Source: JAICXG01 sp963801255
Lineage (GTDB): Bacteria > Verrucomicrobiota > Verrucomicrobiia > Chthoniobacterales > UBA10450
Assembly: GCA_963801255.1 (NCBI GenBank)
Contig: CAWDEC010000006.1
Coordinates: forward strand, 310,001-374,000
DNA length: 64,000 nucleotides
Direction of reading: 5' to 3'
The notes beneath the pieces were generated by a model. It saw only the letters and a list, made by a program, of their open reading frames with translations. It did not search any database and was not told the origin of the DNA. This document shows, piece after piece, positions 54,062 to 62,790 of the stretch (positions within the stretch are counted from its first letter, which is position 1; the number at the start of each line of letters is the position of its first letter). Both the position numbers and the translations under genes were made by a program.

Positions 54062-54876
54062 ACGGCTGATGCCACCTTGGTGACCAGGAATCGTCCTGCT
54101 CCCATGGCGGAGTTATACCAATTTTCGATCGATCCGGGCCTGGGAAGCGCGCGCAGCCTGGCCAACTCCCCTTCTATTGCTTGCCTTCTCTTGTCGACAG
54201 CGGCTTGAAATAGCTCGTTACCGAAGCGGTAAAGTTCCAAGTCCATTTGATTGTGTTCCTTGATTAATTCTATCGCGGCTGGATCGACCTGAGAGCGCGT
54301 CTTGGTCACCTTGCGATTTTCATAGAAGGGAATGTCCCAGCCGAAAGCGAGAGCCGCCAGGACGAGGCTCTCTTCAAAACGCTCGCAAATACCTACGACG
54401 CCAAAGGAGTTAACCAGATTTTCCTTGGCCAGCTCGAGAGTGCTCGGGACGCACTTATCAGCTTTGATTCCGGCAATCATACCTGTTTGTAGATTTTGCC
54501 GATGTGCGGTTAAGCGAAGGAACTCCTCGACGGTTAATTGTTCCCCCTTCACTTTGCGATGCAAAGGGTGAAGCGGTCGACGTTGAATAAAGAAGTAGGA
54601 GGAAAGCAGACGTTTTACCGGGTCGCGCAACATGGTCAGGTAAGTTGCGCCCTGAGGCAGCAGGGTGTGGAGTCCGTAATAACAATGGCCACGCACCATC
54701 CGCAAACGTCGCCGGCGTTCTTCTGGCAGCTGCCGCAGTCTTTCCGCCGTCGCACGGAAACCGTAGGGATCGATGGTGAAAATCGAGAGCGGGTTATATT
54801 GCCACTCGATGATGCGGTTTAGGGTAGTCCCAGCAGTCTTAGGAATGTGAAGGAAAATAATAGCCCGCTGGTCCAT
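54058..54876 (-). CDS. PAPS-dependent sulfotransferase (Sulfotransfer_2-like), second
   Basis: A 272-residue paralogue of the protein at 52050. It has FLHIPKTAGTTLNRII (PAPS loop) and MLRDPVKRLLSSYFF (3'-phosphate motif), plus GHCYYGLHTLLPQGATYLTML before it. It starts almost directly with the loop, so it is cytoplasmic and lacks the 33-residue N-terminal tail of its partner. It is first of the sulfotransferase-glycosidase-sulfotransferase operon. The halogenase-like gene ends 93 bp upstream on the same strand and may belong to the same transcript. Confidence 0.87.
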   Translation of the reverse strand: MDQRAIIFLHIPKTAGTTLNRIIEWQYNPLSIFTIDPYGFRATAERLRQLPEERRRRLRMVRGHCYYGLHTLLPQGATYLTMLRDPVKRLLSSYFFIQRRPLHPLHRKVKGEQLTVEEFLRLTAHRQNLQTGMIAGIKADKCVPSTLELAKENLVNSFGVVGICERFEESLVLAALAFGWDIPFYENRKVTKTRSQVDPAAIELIKEHNQMDLELYRFGNELFQAAVDKRRQAIEGELARLRALPRPGSIENWYNSAMGAGRFLVTKVASAV

Positions 54877-54969
54877 TTCTCAACACTCCATGGGTTCGCC
54901 AAGGGCTAAATATCGTCCATTAATCCTAGCTGCCGCGGTCCCTTGCGGCTGACTCGCGACCTGCGGCGA

Positions 54970-56250
54970 CTAAGCCAACACCATCGAGGCCGACACGGGT
55001 TCCTCGCGACGCTTGGCGAGCAAGCGACGCATGGCATTGCGCGAAGCGTTGTTACGTACTATGTCACCGTAGACTCGGCCGGCGAAAAGATCGGTAATGT
55101 CATCTTGTGCCGAACCGGTAGCCATTCGGACAAAGACGAGAGGGTATTCCCAGAAGGTATCGATCACATCACGGATCGCATCCTGGCCTTCCTTGGTCAC
55201 GGCCATGTATTCGGCGAAGGGATTGCCATTCGTTCCGCCTTCCTCGCCAAGGTGCTTCACGATAGCTTCTGCCGCGAATTCGCCTTCGCGCATGGCCAGG
55301 AAAACGCCAAAAGAGAAAATCGGATCAGTAAACTCGTGTGAATCACCGACGCAAATGAAGCCTTTGCCGGCATAATCAGAGATCGAATAGGAATAACTGG
55401 TGATCGTTCGGACTTCCTCGACAAAGGAAGTACTCGTCACGCGACGAGTAAGGTCTGGGTTCAAGCTCATGATTTCAGAGCGTAAATATTCAGTCTTATC
55501 CAGTCCTCGCTGCTTGAAGTAAGTGGCCGGCGCGACGACGCCGACGCTAACCAGCTGCGGGCTAAGCGGAATCGTCCAGGCCCAGTGATCGCGCTGTTTG
55601 TAAAAGATAAGCGTGTTGCCCAACGCCTTCGACGGTTCAGTGCCGTTGTCCAACACCATGTTCTCGATCTGAGAAAAAACAGCGATTTGATTGCCGTAAC
55701 CGCCTTTTACCCTGGGTCCGGTCACGCCCCGGTTGGCGAGAAAAGTTCCCTGGCCCGAGCAGTCCACCAGGATGTCACAATAAAGCTTATCCAGGGCCCC
55801 GCTCTTCGTCCGGATTTGGACACCAACCACACGTCCGTTTTCCTGAAGTGGCGTGACGGCGTCGCAGTCCATGTATTCTGCGCCACGCGCGAGCGCCGCA
55901 TCGAGCAGAATTTTGTCGAAGGTGCTGCGCGTCACCGACCAGGTCCAGTTTGGCTGCATTTCGTTCGTCTCGGGGCAGCGCTTTTTCACCTCGACCCAAA
56001 ACGGCGTGCCATGCGGGTTGAAAACATTCACGCCGTATTTGACCGGATAGTTTTGTGCGACCAGCTCATCGTCGAGATCAAGCTTGCGAATGGCGTTGCC
56101 GCATTCGCCGCTCAGCGATTCACCAATATGGAACCGCGGAAAGCGTTGGCGCTCGATGATGAGCGGCGTAATTCCCGACTGCATGAGATAAAGAGCGGTG
56201 GCCGACCCTCCCGGGCCGCCCCCGATAATAATAACTGGTCGTTTCTTCAT
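54970..56250 (-). CDS. Flavin-dependent halogenase-like oxidoreductase
   Basis: A 426-residue FAD enzyme. The N-terminal dinucleotide fold GGGPGGSATALYLMQ is followed by FPRFHIGESLSGECG. The motif HWAWTIPL fits WxWxIP, the mark of flavin-dependent halogenases, and DPIFSFGVFLAM fits the late FAD/halide-site segment. The usual catalytic Lys cannot be placed with certainty, so geranylgeranyl-reductase-like or hydroxylase activity remains possible. A divergent adenylation enzyme lies 443 bp away, as in pathways that halogenate carrier-bound aromatic or pyrrole units, but no carrier protein is seen. Confidence 0.75.
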   Translation of the reverse strand: MKKRPVIIIGGGPGGSATALYLMQSGITPLIIERQRFPRFHIGESLSGECGNAIRKLDLDDELVAQNYPVKYGVNVFNPHGTPFWVEVKKRCPETNEMQPNWTWSVTRSTFDKILLDAALARGAEYMDCDAVTPLQENGRVVGVQIRTKSGALDKLYCDILVDCSGQGTFLANRGVTGPRVKGGYGNQIAVFSQIENMVLDNGTEPSKALGNTLIFYKQRDHWAWTIPLSPQLVSVGVVAPATYFKQRGLDKTEYLRSEIMSLNPDLTRRVTSTSFVEEVRTITSYSYSISDYAGKGFICVGDSHEFTDPIFSFGVFLAMREGEFAAEAIVKHLGEEGGTNGNPFAEYMAVTKEGQDAIRDVIDTFWEYPLVFVRMATGSAQDDITDLFAGRVYGDIVRNNASRNAMRRLLAKRREEPVSASMVLA

Positions 56251-56693
56251 GAAAGGCTTCTGCTTCGAGATGGCGAGACTATGTTTATGATTGGATTAAT
56301 ACTTGTTGATCGGGGCCACGAGCGCTCTCGATCGATCAGCTGGCAAGAACATCCAGGTGCCAAACAATGATCAAAACGTGAGCTTCTCCTTACCTTACAA
56401 CCTACCGGCCGCGTCCGGGTGAAGCTTTCTGCAAAATTGCGACCGATCTTTTGAGAGCTTAATAAAGATTCCGCCTGGCTGTCAACCCATACGCTTCGGA
56501 TAAACATGCGGGCCTGGGTCCGCGAGGGCCGGTGCTCGTACGTTTCCATGCCTTAACGAAAGCAGGTTTTTGGCCGCGAACCGTGGCAGGCGTGATGCCG
56601 CAGTAAAGATTCTGGCTCGGTTGCGCGGTAATTGCTCTCGGTGATAAGCATGCCACAATTGGTTCGCCCTCCAGCTCTCATGCCTTAACAACC
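56251..56693. repeat. Divergent intergenic region with a degenerate direct repeat
   Basis: A region of 443 bp without a gene I can support; in particular there is no carrier-protein-like frame. Two related segments of about 90 bp, 56463-56557 and 56604-56689, both start with TAAAGATTC and end with CATGCCTTAAC (56547-56557 and 56679-56689), with a shared ATAAxCATGC block between. The second copy ends 4 bp before the adenylation-gene ATG. This looks like an old tandem duplication of a promoter/leader segment. Confidence 0.5.
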
Positions 56694-58280
56694 ATGGCGT
56701 ATCTTTTACATCAACTGCTCACGGAAAGCGCGCGACGGCAGCCGGACGCGGAAGCTGTTCGCCTTCTAGATCAGAAACTCACTTACGGGGAACTGGAGCG
56801 CCTCAGCAATCGCGTTGCGCAGGCGTTGATCAGGCACGGCGTGGCGCCGCGCGATCGCGTCGGGATTTACCTTCACAAGTCGCCTTCGGCAATCGCGGCG
56901 ATTTTCGGAATCATGAAAACCGGCGCCTGCTATGTCCCCGTGGATGCGAATGCTCCTGGAGCGCGCTTGCAGGAAATTGGTCGGCAATGCGGATTTCGCG
57001 CCTTGATCACCAGCGAATTGCTTTATCGGAAACTGGATTCCTCGTTCCACGATGACTGCCCGCTAAACGCGATCTTTTTTGTCGATCAGGCGCCGCAGCA
57101 CGCATCTTCAGTTCCAGCGCTCACTTTTGCTAACGATCTCGGACAGTTTTCGGAGGACGAGCCAGGCATGCCGGTGGTCGATCACGATCTCGCCTATATC
57201 CTTTTCACCTCCGGCTCCACCGGCGTTCCAAAAGGTGTCATGCTCTCGCACCTCAACGCGCTCACGTTTGTGAACTGGGGCTGCGAGACCTTCAACGTCA
57301 CAGAGAAAGATCGGCTTTCGCAGCACGCCCCTTTTAATTTCGATCTCTCGGTCTTTGATATCTACGTCGCGATCAAAGCAGGCGCATCGATTTCGCTCGT
57401 GCCGGAAGGGCTTTCCGTTTTCCCGCTTCAGCTTTCCTCCTTTATCCAGGATCAAAAGATCACAGTCTGGTATTCCGTTCCCATGGTTCTCACGCTTCTC
57501 CACCAACGCGGAAAGTTGGAAGATCGGGATTTGTCGGCGTTGCGTTGCGTGCTCTTCGCGGGAGAAGTTTTTCCGACCAAACACTTGCGGGCGCTCATGG
57601 AGAAATTGCCTCATCCGCGCTACGCAAATCTCTATGGGCCGACGGAGACGAACGTCTGTGCGTGGTATGAGGTCGAACCAATTGCGCCGGATGAAACCGC
57701 CCCGATTCCGATCGGAAAAGCTTGTGCCAACACTGATCTCATTCCCATCAATGCCGATGGAAAACGAGTCGTAACGACCAATGAAGAAGGCCTGCTCTAT
57801 GCGCGTGGCTCTACTGTCATGCAAGGCTATTACGGGCGGGTCGAGGCAAGCGCCGCCTGTTTCATTCCCAACCCTTTCGCGGCTGGACGCGAGGAAAAAC
57901 TTTACTGCACCGGCGACTGGGTGACGCTCGACGAAAAAGGCAACTACCTCTTTGTCGGGCGGAAGGATCACATGATAAAAACCCGCGGCTATCGTGTGGA
58001 GTTGGGCGAGATTGAAGCCGTCATGGTGGCGCATCCTGCGGTCGACGAAGCCGTCGCTCTCCCGATTCCGGACGATGCGATCGGCAACACCATCCACGCC
58101 GTGGTGACTTTGGCCGATAAAGAAGCGCTCGATGTCGCCAGGCTGAAACAGCACTGTGCGGAAAAGTTGCCTCACTATATGGTGCCGGAGAAGGTTGAAT
58201 TCCGCGATTCGCTTCCGCGAACCGACAACGGGAAAGTCGACCGTCGCCGATTGCAGGCCGAATTCACACGGGCCAAATAA
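56694..58280 (+). CDS. Stand-alone amino-acid adenylation (AMP-binding) enzyme
   Basis: A 528-residue ANL-family enzyme that activates an acid as its acyl-AMP. Core motifs are visible in order: LTYGELERLSN (A1), AAIFGIMKTGACYVPVD (A2), FTSGSTGVPKGVM (A3), FNFDLSVFDI (A4, keeping the Asp that binds an amino group), YGPTETNVCAWYE (A5), TGDW (A7), GRKDHMIKTRGYRVELGEIE (A8) and DNGKVDRR with the catalytic Lys (A10). The conserved Asp suggests an alpha-amino acid substrate. No thiolation or condensation domain is fused. The divergent neighbour is the halogenase-like gene. Confidence 0.88.
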   Translation: MAYLLHQLLTESARRQPDAEAVRLLDQKLTYGELERLSNRVAQALIRHGVAPRDRVGIYLHKSPSAIAAIFGIMKTGACYVPVDANAPGARLQEIGRQCGFRALITSELLYRKLDSSFHDDCPLNAIFFVDQAPQHASSVPALTFANDLGQFSEDEPGMPVVDHDLAYILFTSGSTGVPKGVMLSHLNALTFVNWGCETFNVTEKDRLSQHAPFNFDLSVFDIYVAIKAGASISLVPEGLSVFPLQLSSFIQDQKITVWYSVPMVLTLLHQRGKLEDRDLSALRCVLFAGEVFPTKHLRALMEKLPHPRYANLYGPTETNVCAWYEVEPIAPDETAPIPIGKACANTDLIPINADGKRVVTTNEEGLLYARGSTVMQGYYGRVEASAACFIPNPFAAGREEKLYCTGDWVTLDEKGNYLFVGRKDHMIKTRGYRVELGEIEAVMVAHPAVDEAVALPIPDDAIGNTIHAVVTLADKEALDVARLKQHCAEKLPHYMVPEKVEFRDSLPRTDNGKVDRRRLQAEFTRAK

Positions 58281-59009
58281 TCAGCCCTCACCTTGCGCCC
58301 AAGGCGCGAGGAGCGTTTGCGCCCGCTCAAGGTCGGTCGGAACGCCGATGTCTATAAAGGTGCCGTTGGACGGCATCCCGTAGACCCGTCCAGGCAGCAA
58401 CTCGGTGAACACCTCGCGCTCGAGTGAGACGGCCTTCCCTGATGGAAATTGCCCCAGAACTTTTTTCCGCAGCAAATATACGCCGGCGTTGATCAATCCT
58501 TCCCCTGTTCGGCCACCTTTCTCGACGAATTCGATGATTCGTTTCGACTCGTCGATGGTCACGCTTCCGTAACGATTCACCTCCGGGACTGCCTGCAAAA
58601 TCATGATGAGGTCTGCATCCTTGCTCCGCAAAAGATCGCATACCTCGGCAAGGTCGAACTCCACAAAGCTGTCTCCGTTAATTACGAGAACCGGATCGCC
58701 AAGCAACGGCTCAGCGAGCTTAAGTGCGCCGCCGGTTCCTAGTGACTCGGCCTCGCGCGAGTATCGGATCGAAAGCCCGACACGCGCGCCGTCGCCAAAA
58801 TAGCTTTCAATCTGCTCGGCTTTATAGCCGGTTCCGAGCACAACTTCCGTCACACCCTGCGCTCGCAATTGACGAAGGAGCAATTCCAAAAAAGGCACGC
58901 CGGCGACAAGCGCCATCGACTTTGGTCGATCGCTCAAAACCGATCGAAGTCGGGTACCAAGCCCCCCGCAAAGAACAAATGCTCGAATCCCAGGCGTTGC
59001 TTGTCCCAT
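58281..59009 (-). CDS. hddC: Heptose-1-phosphate guanylyltransferase-like nucleotidyltransferase
   Basis: A 242-residue sugar-nucleotide pyrophosphorylase. VLCGGLGTRLRSVLSDRPKSMA is the GGxGTR signature followed by the Lys, then GTGYKAEQIESYFGDG, LGTGGALKLAEPLL and VINGDSFVEFD. The LRSVxSDxPK variant matches HddC, which makes GDP-D-glycero-alpha-D-manno-heptose. Gene position is about 19 kb from hddA, and the call rests on the match plus the presence of gmhA and hddA. ATG 59009 is preferred; GTG 59021 is an alternative. It is divergent from sufC with 75 bp between. Confidence 0.78.
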   Translation of the reverse strand: MGQATPGIRAFVLCGGLGTRLRSVLSDRPKSMALVAGVPFLELLLRQLRAQGVTEVVLGTGYKAEQIESYFGDGARVGLSIRYSREAESLGTGGALKLAEPLLGDPVLVINGDSFVEFDLAEVCDLLRSKDADLIMILQAVPEVNRYGSVTIDESKRIIEFVEKGGRTGEGLINAGVYLLRKKVLGQFPSGKAVSLEREVFTELLPGRVYGMPSNGTFIDIGVPTDLERAQTLLAPWAQGEG

Positions 59010-59084
59010 AATCGTCTGCACTAAACGCGGCCCGGTTCCGTTCGCAAAAGTGGCGAATCAGGGGTATCTTTCGGTTCGCGAATT

Positions 59085-59849
59085 ATGGATCAGTTGGTCA
59101 TTGAAGATTTGCACGTCTCTATCGGCGAAAAGGAGATCATCCGAGGTCTCAGCCTGATGGTGCCTAAGGGTGAAGTTCACGCTATCATGGGCCCGAACGG
59201 TTCTGGTAAGAGCACTCTCGCCAAAGTCCTTGCCGGACATCCCGATTACACCGTCACCGCCGGCTCTGTAACAATGGACGGCGAAAACCTTCTGGAGCTC
59301 GAGCCGGACGAGCGCGCCCGCAAAGGTCTCTTCATGGCGTTCCAGTACCCCAGCGAAATTCCTGGGGTCACAATCGCGAATTTTTTGCGCGCCGCCATCC
59401 AAGGACGTTTGGCCGAAGGTGAGGAACTCGAAGCGACCGATTATTACGAGAGGCTTTACGCAAAGATGGATGCGCTGGAAATTCCGCGCGCTTTCACTTC
59501 GCGCTCCGTCAACGAAGGCTTCTCCGGCGGGGAAAAAAAACGCTGCGAAATATTACAGATGGCGATGCTCGAACCCACTTACGCCGTCCTCGACGAAACC
59601 GATAGCGGACTCGACATTGACGCGCTTAGGATCGTCGCCCACGGCGTAAATTCGCTTCGCGGACCAAATCTCGGGGTGCTTCTGATCACGCATTATCAGC
59701 GTCTCTTGAACTACATCGTGCCCGATCATGTCCATGTCATGGTACGCGGGCGCATCGAGCTCAGCGGCGACAAGGCGCTCGCGCTGCAACTAGAAGAAAA
59801 AGGCTACGACTGGGTGAAGGAGGAAGCCGACGAGCCAGCGCTCGCCTAA
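59085..59849 (+). CDS. sufC: Fe-S cluster assembly ATPase SufC
   Basis: A 254-residue ABC-type ATPase of the SUF machine. It has Walker A GPNGSGKST (36-44), signature FSGGEKKRCEILQ, Walker B YAVLDETDSGLDIDAL with the Asp-Glu of SufC, and the switch His THYQRLL. ATG 59085 starts MDQLVIEDLHVSI as in relatives. It energises the SufB-SufD scaffold encoded next. The order sufC-sufB-sufD differs from the E. coli sufABCDSE operon. No SufS, SufU or SufE gene lies in the window. Confidence 0.95.
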   Translation: MDQLVIEDLHVSIGEKEIIRGLSLMVPKGEVHAIMGPNGSGKSTLAKVLAGHPDYTVTAGSVTMDGENLLELEPDERARKGLFMAFQYPSEIPGVTIANFLRAAIQGRLAEGEELEATDYYERLYAKMDALEIPRAFTSRSVNEGFSGGEKKRCEILQMAMLEPTYAVLDETDSGLDIDALRIVAHGVNSLRGPNLGVLLITHYQRLLNYIVPDHVHVMVRGRIELSGDKALALQLEEKGYDWVKEEADEPALA

Positions 59850-59870
59850 CAAAACGCGAGGGAAAAACCT

Positions 59871-61280
59871 ATGGTCAAAGAGACAAGCACTTTAGATATC
59901 GAACGTAACAAGGGCGATTTTCTTTATCCCGAAACTCACACGCACGATGCCGGCACAGGCCTGAGCGAAAAAACCGTCCACTACATTTCGGACGTCAAAC
60001 AGGATCCTGATTGGGTACGCGAGTTTCGCCTCAGTGCGTTGCGGACTTTCCTCAGCAAACCAATGCCCACTCATTGGGCGAGCAAGGATTTGGAGAATAT
60101 CGTTTTTGACAACATCCGCTATTACCTGAGCGGTGGGGTGCAGCCCAAACGCAGTTGGGACGAAGTGCCCGAGGATGTAAAGCGGACGTTCGAGCGGCTC
60201 GGTATTCCGGAACAGGAACGCAAATTCCTCGCCGGTGTTGAAGCACAATTCGATAGCGAAGCCGTCTATTCGAACATCAAAAAGGCGGTCGGAGAACAAG
60301 GTGTCATTTTCGTTGGCAGTGCTGAAGGCTTAAAGAATCACCCGGAAATCTTCCGAAAATGGTTCGGCAAAGTCATCCCGACCGGAGACAACAAATTCAG
60401 CGCGCTCAACAGCGCCGTCTTTAGCGGCGGCTCTTTCATCTACGTCCCGCCGGGCGTTAAAGTGAAGCACCCTCTTCAGGCTTACTTCCGCATCAACGCC
60501 GAGAACTTCGGCCAGTTCGAGCGAACCCTTATCATCGCCGATGAAGGCGCGGAGGTGATGTATATGGAGGGCTGCACCGCGCCAAAGTTCAACACTGCCA
60601 CTTTGCATAGTGCGGTCGTCGAGTTGGTCGCGCTCAAAGGCGCGAAGATCCAGTACATCACCGTGCAAAACTGGTCGAACAACGTGTTCAACCTCGTCAC
60701 CAAGCGCGGCCTCGCCCACGAAAACGCGGAGGTAAAATGGATCGACTGCAATATCGGCTCGCGTCTGACGATGAAGTATCCCGGCGTTGTCATGAAAGGA
60801 CGCAAAGCCCGCGGTGAAGTCATCTCGATCGCGTTGGCTGGCGACGGGCAGCATCAGGATACCGGAGCGAAAATGGTTCACGCCGCGGATGAAACGACGA
60901 GTAACATCATCTCGAAAAGCATCAGCATCGGCACCGGTCGCGCCACTTATCGGGGGCTCGTGCACGTGCCAAAGCATTTGAAGCATTGCAAGAACAACAC
61001 CGAGTGTGACGCGCTTCTCATCAACGCCAACAGCCGGACCGATACCTATCCGGCGATCACCGTGCGCGGCACAGGCAACGCCGTGCAGCACGAGGCGAGC
61101 GTCAGCCAGGTAAGCTCCGAGCAAATCTTCTACATGCAGCAGCGTGGATTGAGCGAAGCGCAAGCCATGAGCCTGAGTGTGAATGGCTTCGTCAACGACC
61201 TCGTCAGGCAATTCCCGATGGAGTATTCTGTGGAGTTGAAACGCCTGATCGAGCTTGAGATGGAAGGCTCCGTCGGCTAG
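59871..61280 (+). CDS. sufB: Fe-S cluster scaffold protein SufB
   Basis: A 469-residue beta-helix scaffold that builds Fe-S clusters with SufC and SufD. It shows AVFSGGSFIYVPPGVKVKHPLQAYFRINAENFGQFERTL-type sequence across positions 60413-60535 and the GCTAPKFNTATLHSAVVELVA segment, with the conserved Cys near residue 238. KNNTECDALLINANSRTDTYP supplies the C-terminal Cys and Asp region. It starts 21 bp after sufC; GAGGGAAAAACCT precedes the ATG. A stable hairpin follows before sufD. Confidence 0.96.
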   Translation: MVKETSTLDIERNKGDFLYPETHTHDAGTGLSEKTVHYISDVKQDPDWVREFRLSALRTFLSKPMPTHWASKDLENIVFDNIRYYLSGGVQPKRSWDEVPEDVKRTFERLGIPEQERKFLAGVEAQFDSEAVYSNIKKAVGEQGVIFVGSAEGLKNHPEIFRKWFGKVIPTGDNKFSALNSAVFSGGSFIYVPPGVKVKHPLQAYFRINAENFGQFERTLIIADEGAEVMYMEGCTAPKFNTATLHSAVVELVALKGAKIQYITVQNWSNNVFNLVTKRGLAHENAEVKWIDCNIGSRLTMKYPGVVMKGRKARGEVISIALAGDGQHQDTGAKMVHAADETTSNIISKSISIGTGRATYRGLVHVPKHLKHCKNNTECDALLINANSRTDTYPAITVRGTGNAVQHEASVSQVSSEQIFYMQQRGLSEAQAMSLSVNGFVNDLVRQFPMEYSVELKRLIELEMEGSVG

Positions 61281-61300
61281 TTTTTCGCCCCGCAAAACGG

Positions 61301-61339
61301 ACGCAGTTAACGGCGGTCTTTGGGGCCGCCGTTTGCGTC
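61301..61339 (+). promoter_or_regulatory. Stable hairpin between sufB and sufD
   Basis: GACGCA pairs with TGCGTC (61301-61306 with 61334-61339) and AACGGCGG with CCGCCGTT (61310-61317 with 61326-61333), giving 14 bp broken only by a 3-nt bulge, with a 9-nt loop. It ends 9 nt before the sufD ATG and has no T-tract, so it is not a classic terminator. It could limit sufD translation or protect sufCB mRNA; this is inference. Confidence 0.55.
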
Positions 61340-61348
61340 TCAAGCCGT

Positions 61349-62695
61349 ATGAGCGATTCCTCAGCTGTTCTCGAAGAAGAAACCGTCAGTGAGCCGGAAA
61401 ACAACGGCATCCTGAGCGGCCACAGAGATCAGCGTGACGAGACAGTGCCGGCGTGGTTCGCGGATCAACGAGGCGCCGCCTGGACGCAATTCCAAAGCCT
61501 GCCGATGCCCGCCCGGACCGATCAAGCCTGGCGCTTCTCGAATATCGCCGCGCTCGATCTTTCGCCTTATCGGATTTCCGCACCGGTTTCTGAAGAAGAT
61601 GCACGCGAAATTCTTCATCGTTCCACCGGGCTGAATGAAACTGCGGGGCGACTGGTCTTCGCCGATGATCACCTTTTGGAACGCAGCATTTTCTCCGAAA
61701 AACTGCGCAAGGCTGGCGTGATCTTTCAGCCGCTCGGGCGTGCCATGCTCGAGCACGAGGAATTGTTCCGGCGGCATTTCATGAGCCAACCAGCTGCCCT
61801 GGGCTCGGCAAAATTCGCCGCGCTACACGAAGCATTCGTCAAATCTGGAACCTTTCTCTATGTACCCCCTGGCGTTGAGGTCGAGTGGCCGCTCGAAACT
61901 TTCCATTGGTTGCATGCGGGGAACGCCGCAATTTTTCCGCACACACTTGTGGTGGCGGAGGAAATGGCAAAGGTCACGCTCCTGGAACATTTCCATTCTA
62001 CAAACCGCGGCCGTCCCGGCTTCTCCTGTGGCGTGAATGATTTGATCGTCGGCGCCGGCGCAAAGGTTACCTATATTTGCGCCCAGGATTGGAGCGAGAA
62101 AACCCTCAGCATTCAGATCAATGCCACGACTGTGGCGCGTGACGCCTCGGCGCTAAATCTTCATCTCGCTCTGGGCGGAAAATATTCGCGCATGGAAAGT
62201 CTCAGCCGCCTGGCCGGCGAAGGCAGCCGCAGCGACATGCTGGCGGTTGCGGTGATGGACGGGAGTCGCGAGTTCGACGCACGCACCTTGCAGGATCACG
62301 GCTCGCCACACACCGCGAGCGATCTTCTTTTTAAGAACGCATTGAGCGATCGCGCCCGGACCACTTTCGGCGGCCTCATCCGGGTCGAACGGCATGCTCA
62401 CTTCACCGATGCCTATCAAAAAGTGCGTAACCTTCTCCTGAGCGACGACGCCGAGGCGAACTCGATGCCCGGCCTCGAAATTCTCGCCGACAACGTCAGG
62501 TGCACTCACGGCGCCACCTCGGGACAAATTGACGAGGACGAGATGTTTTATCTGCTCGCGCGCGGCATTCCTGCTCCGGTCGCGCGTCACTTACTCGTGG
62601 GCGGATTCCTCAATGAGGTTCTCGAGCGGTTGCCGGATCGCGTCCTGGTGGAAAAGCTCGAATCTTTAATCGCAGCGAAATTTCGCGCGAATTGA
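61349..62695 (+). CDS. sufD: Fe-S cluster assembly protein SufD
   Basis: A 448-residue SufB paralogue. The SufD-type N-terminal region (WFADQRGAAWTQFQSLPMP, then RTDQAWRFSNI) precedes the beta-helix with SGTFLYVPPGVEVEWPLETFHW, TFGGLIRVERHAHFTDAYQKVRNLL across 62351-62428, and the RCTHGATSGQIDEDEMFYL motif with the His shared by SufD proteins. It forms the SufBC2D complex with the two preceding gene products. The ATG lies 9 nt after a strong hairpin and has only a weak ribosome binding site, so it may be translated less than sufB. Confidence 0.94.
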   Translation: MSDSSAVLEEETVSEPENNGILSGHRDQRDETVPAWFADQRGAAWTQFQSLPMPARTDQAWRFSNIAALDLSPYRISAPVSEEDAREILHRSTGLNETAGRLVFADDHLLERSIFSEKLRKAGVIFQPLGRAMLEHEELFRRHFMSQPAALGSAKFAALHEAFVKSGTFLYVPPGVEVEWPLETFHWLHAGNAAIFPHTLVVAEEMAKVTLLEHFHSTNRGRPGFSCGVNDLIVGAGAKVTYICAQDWSEKTLSIQINATTVARDASALNLHLALGGKYSRMESLSRLAGEGSRSDMLAVAVMDGSREFDARTLQDHGSPHTASDLLFKNALSDRARTTFGGLIRVERHAHFTDAYQKVRNLLLSDDAEANSMPGLEILADNVRCTHGATSGQIDEDEMFYLLARGIPAPVARHLLVGGFLNEVLERLPDRVLVEKLESLIAAKFRAN

Positions 62696-62790
62696 ATCTC
62701 GCTTTGCAAGCGCGTCGATGTTGCGGATCGATGATGCCGCTTGACTAGTTCATCTTGCACGATTTTCGAGAGACCACTATCCTCGATGGC

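Noticed and set aside
56251..56693. Possible small carrier-protein gene between the halogenase-like and adenylation genes.
   Set aside because: No frame on either strand contains a GxDS-type phosphopantetheine site or a fitting four-helix length.
57108..58175. 355-codon minus-strand open frame opposite the adenylation gene.
   Set aside because: Opposite-strand shadow with Arg/His/Val-biased composition and no family motif; the plus-strand gene has all A-domain core motifs.
60330..61343. 337-codon minus-strand open frame opposite sufB.
   Set aside because: Shadow of sufB, which is certain.
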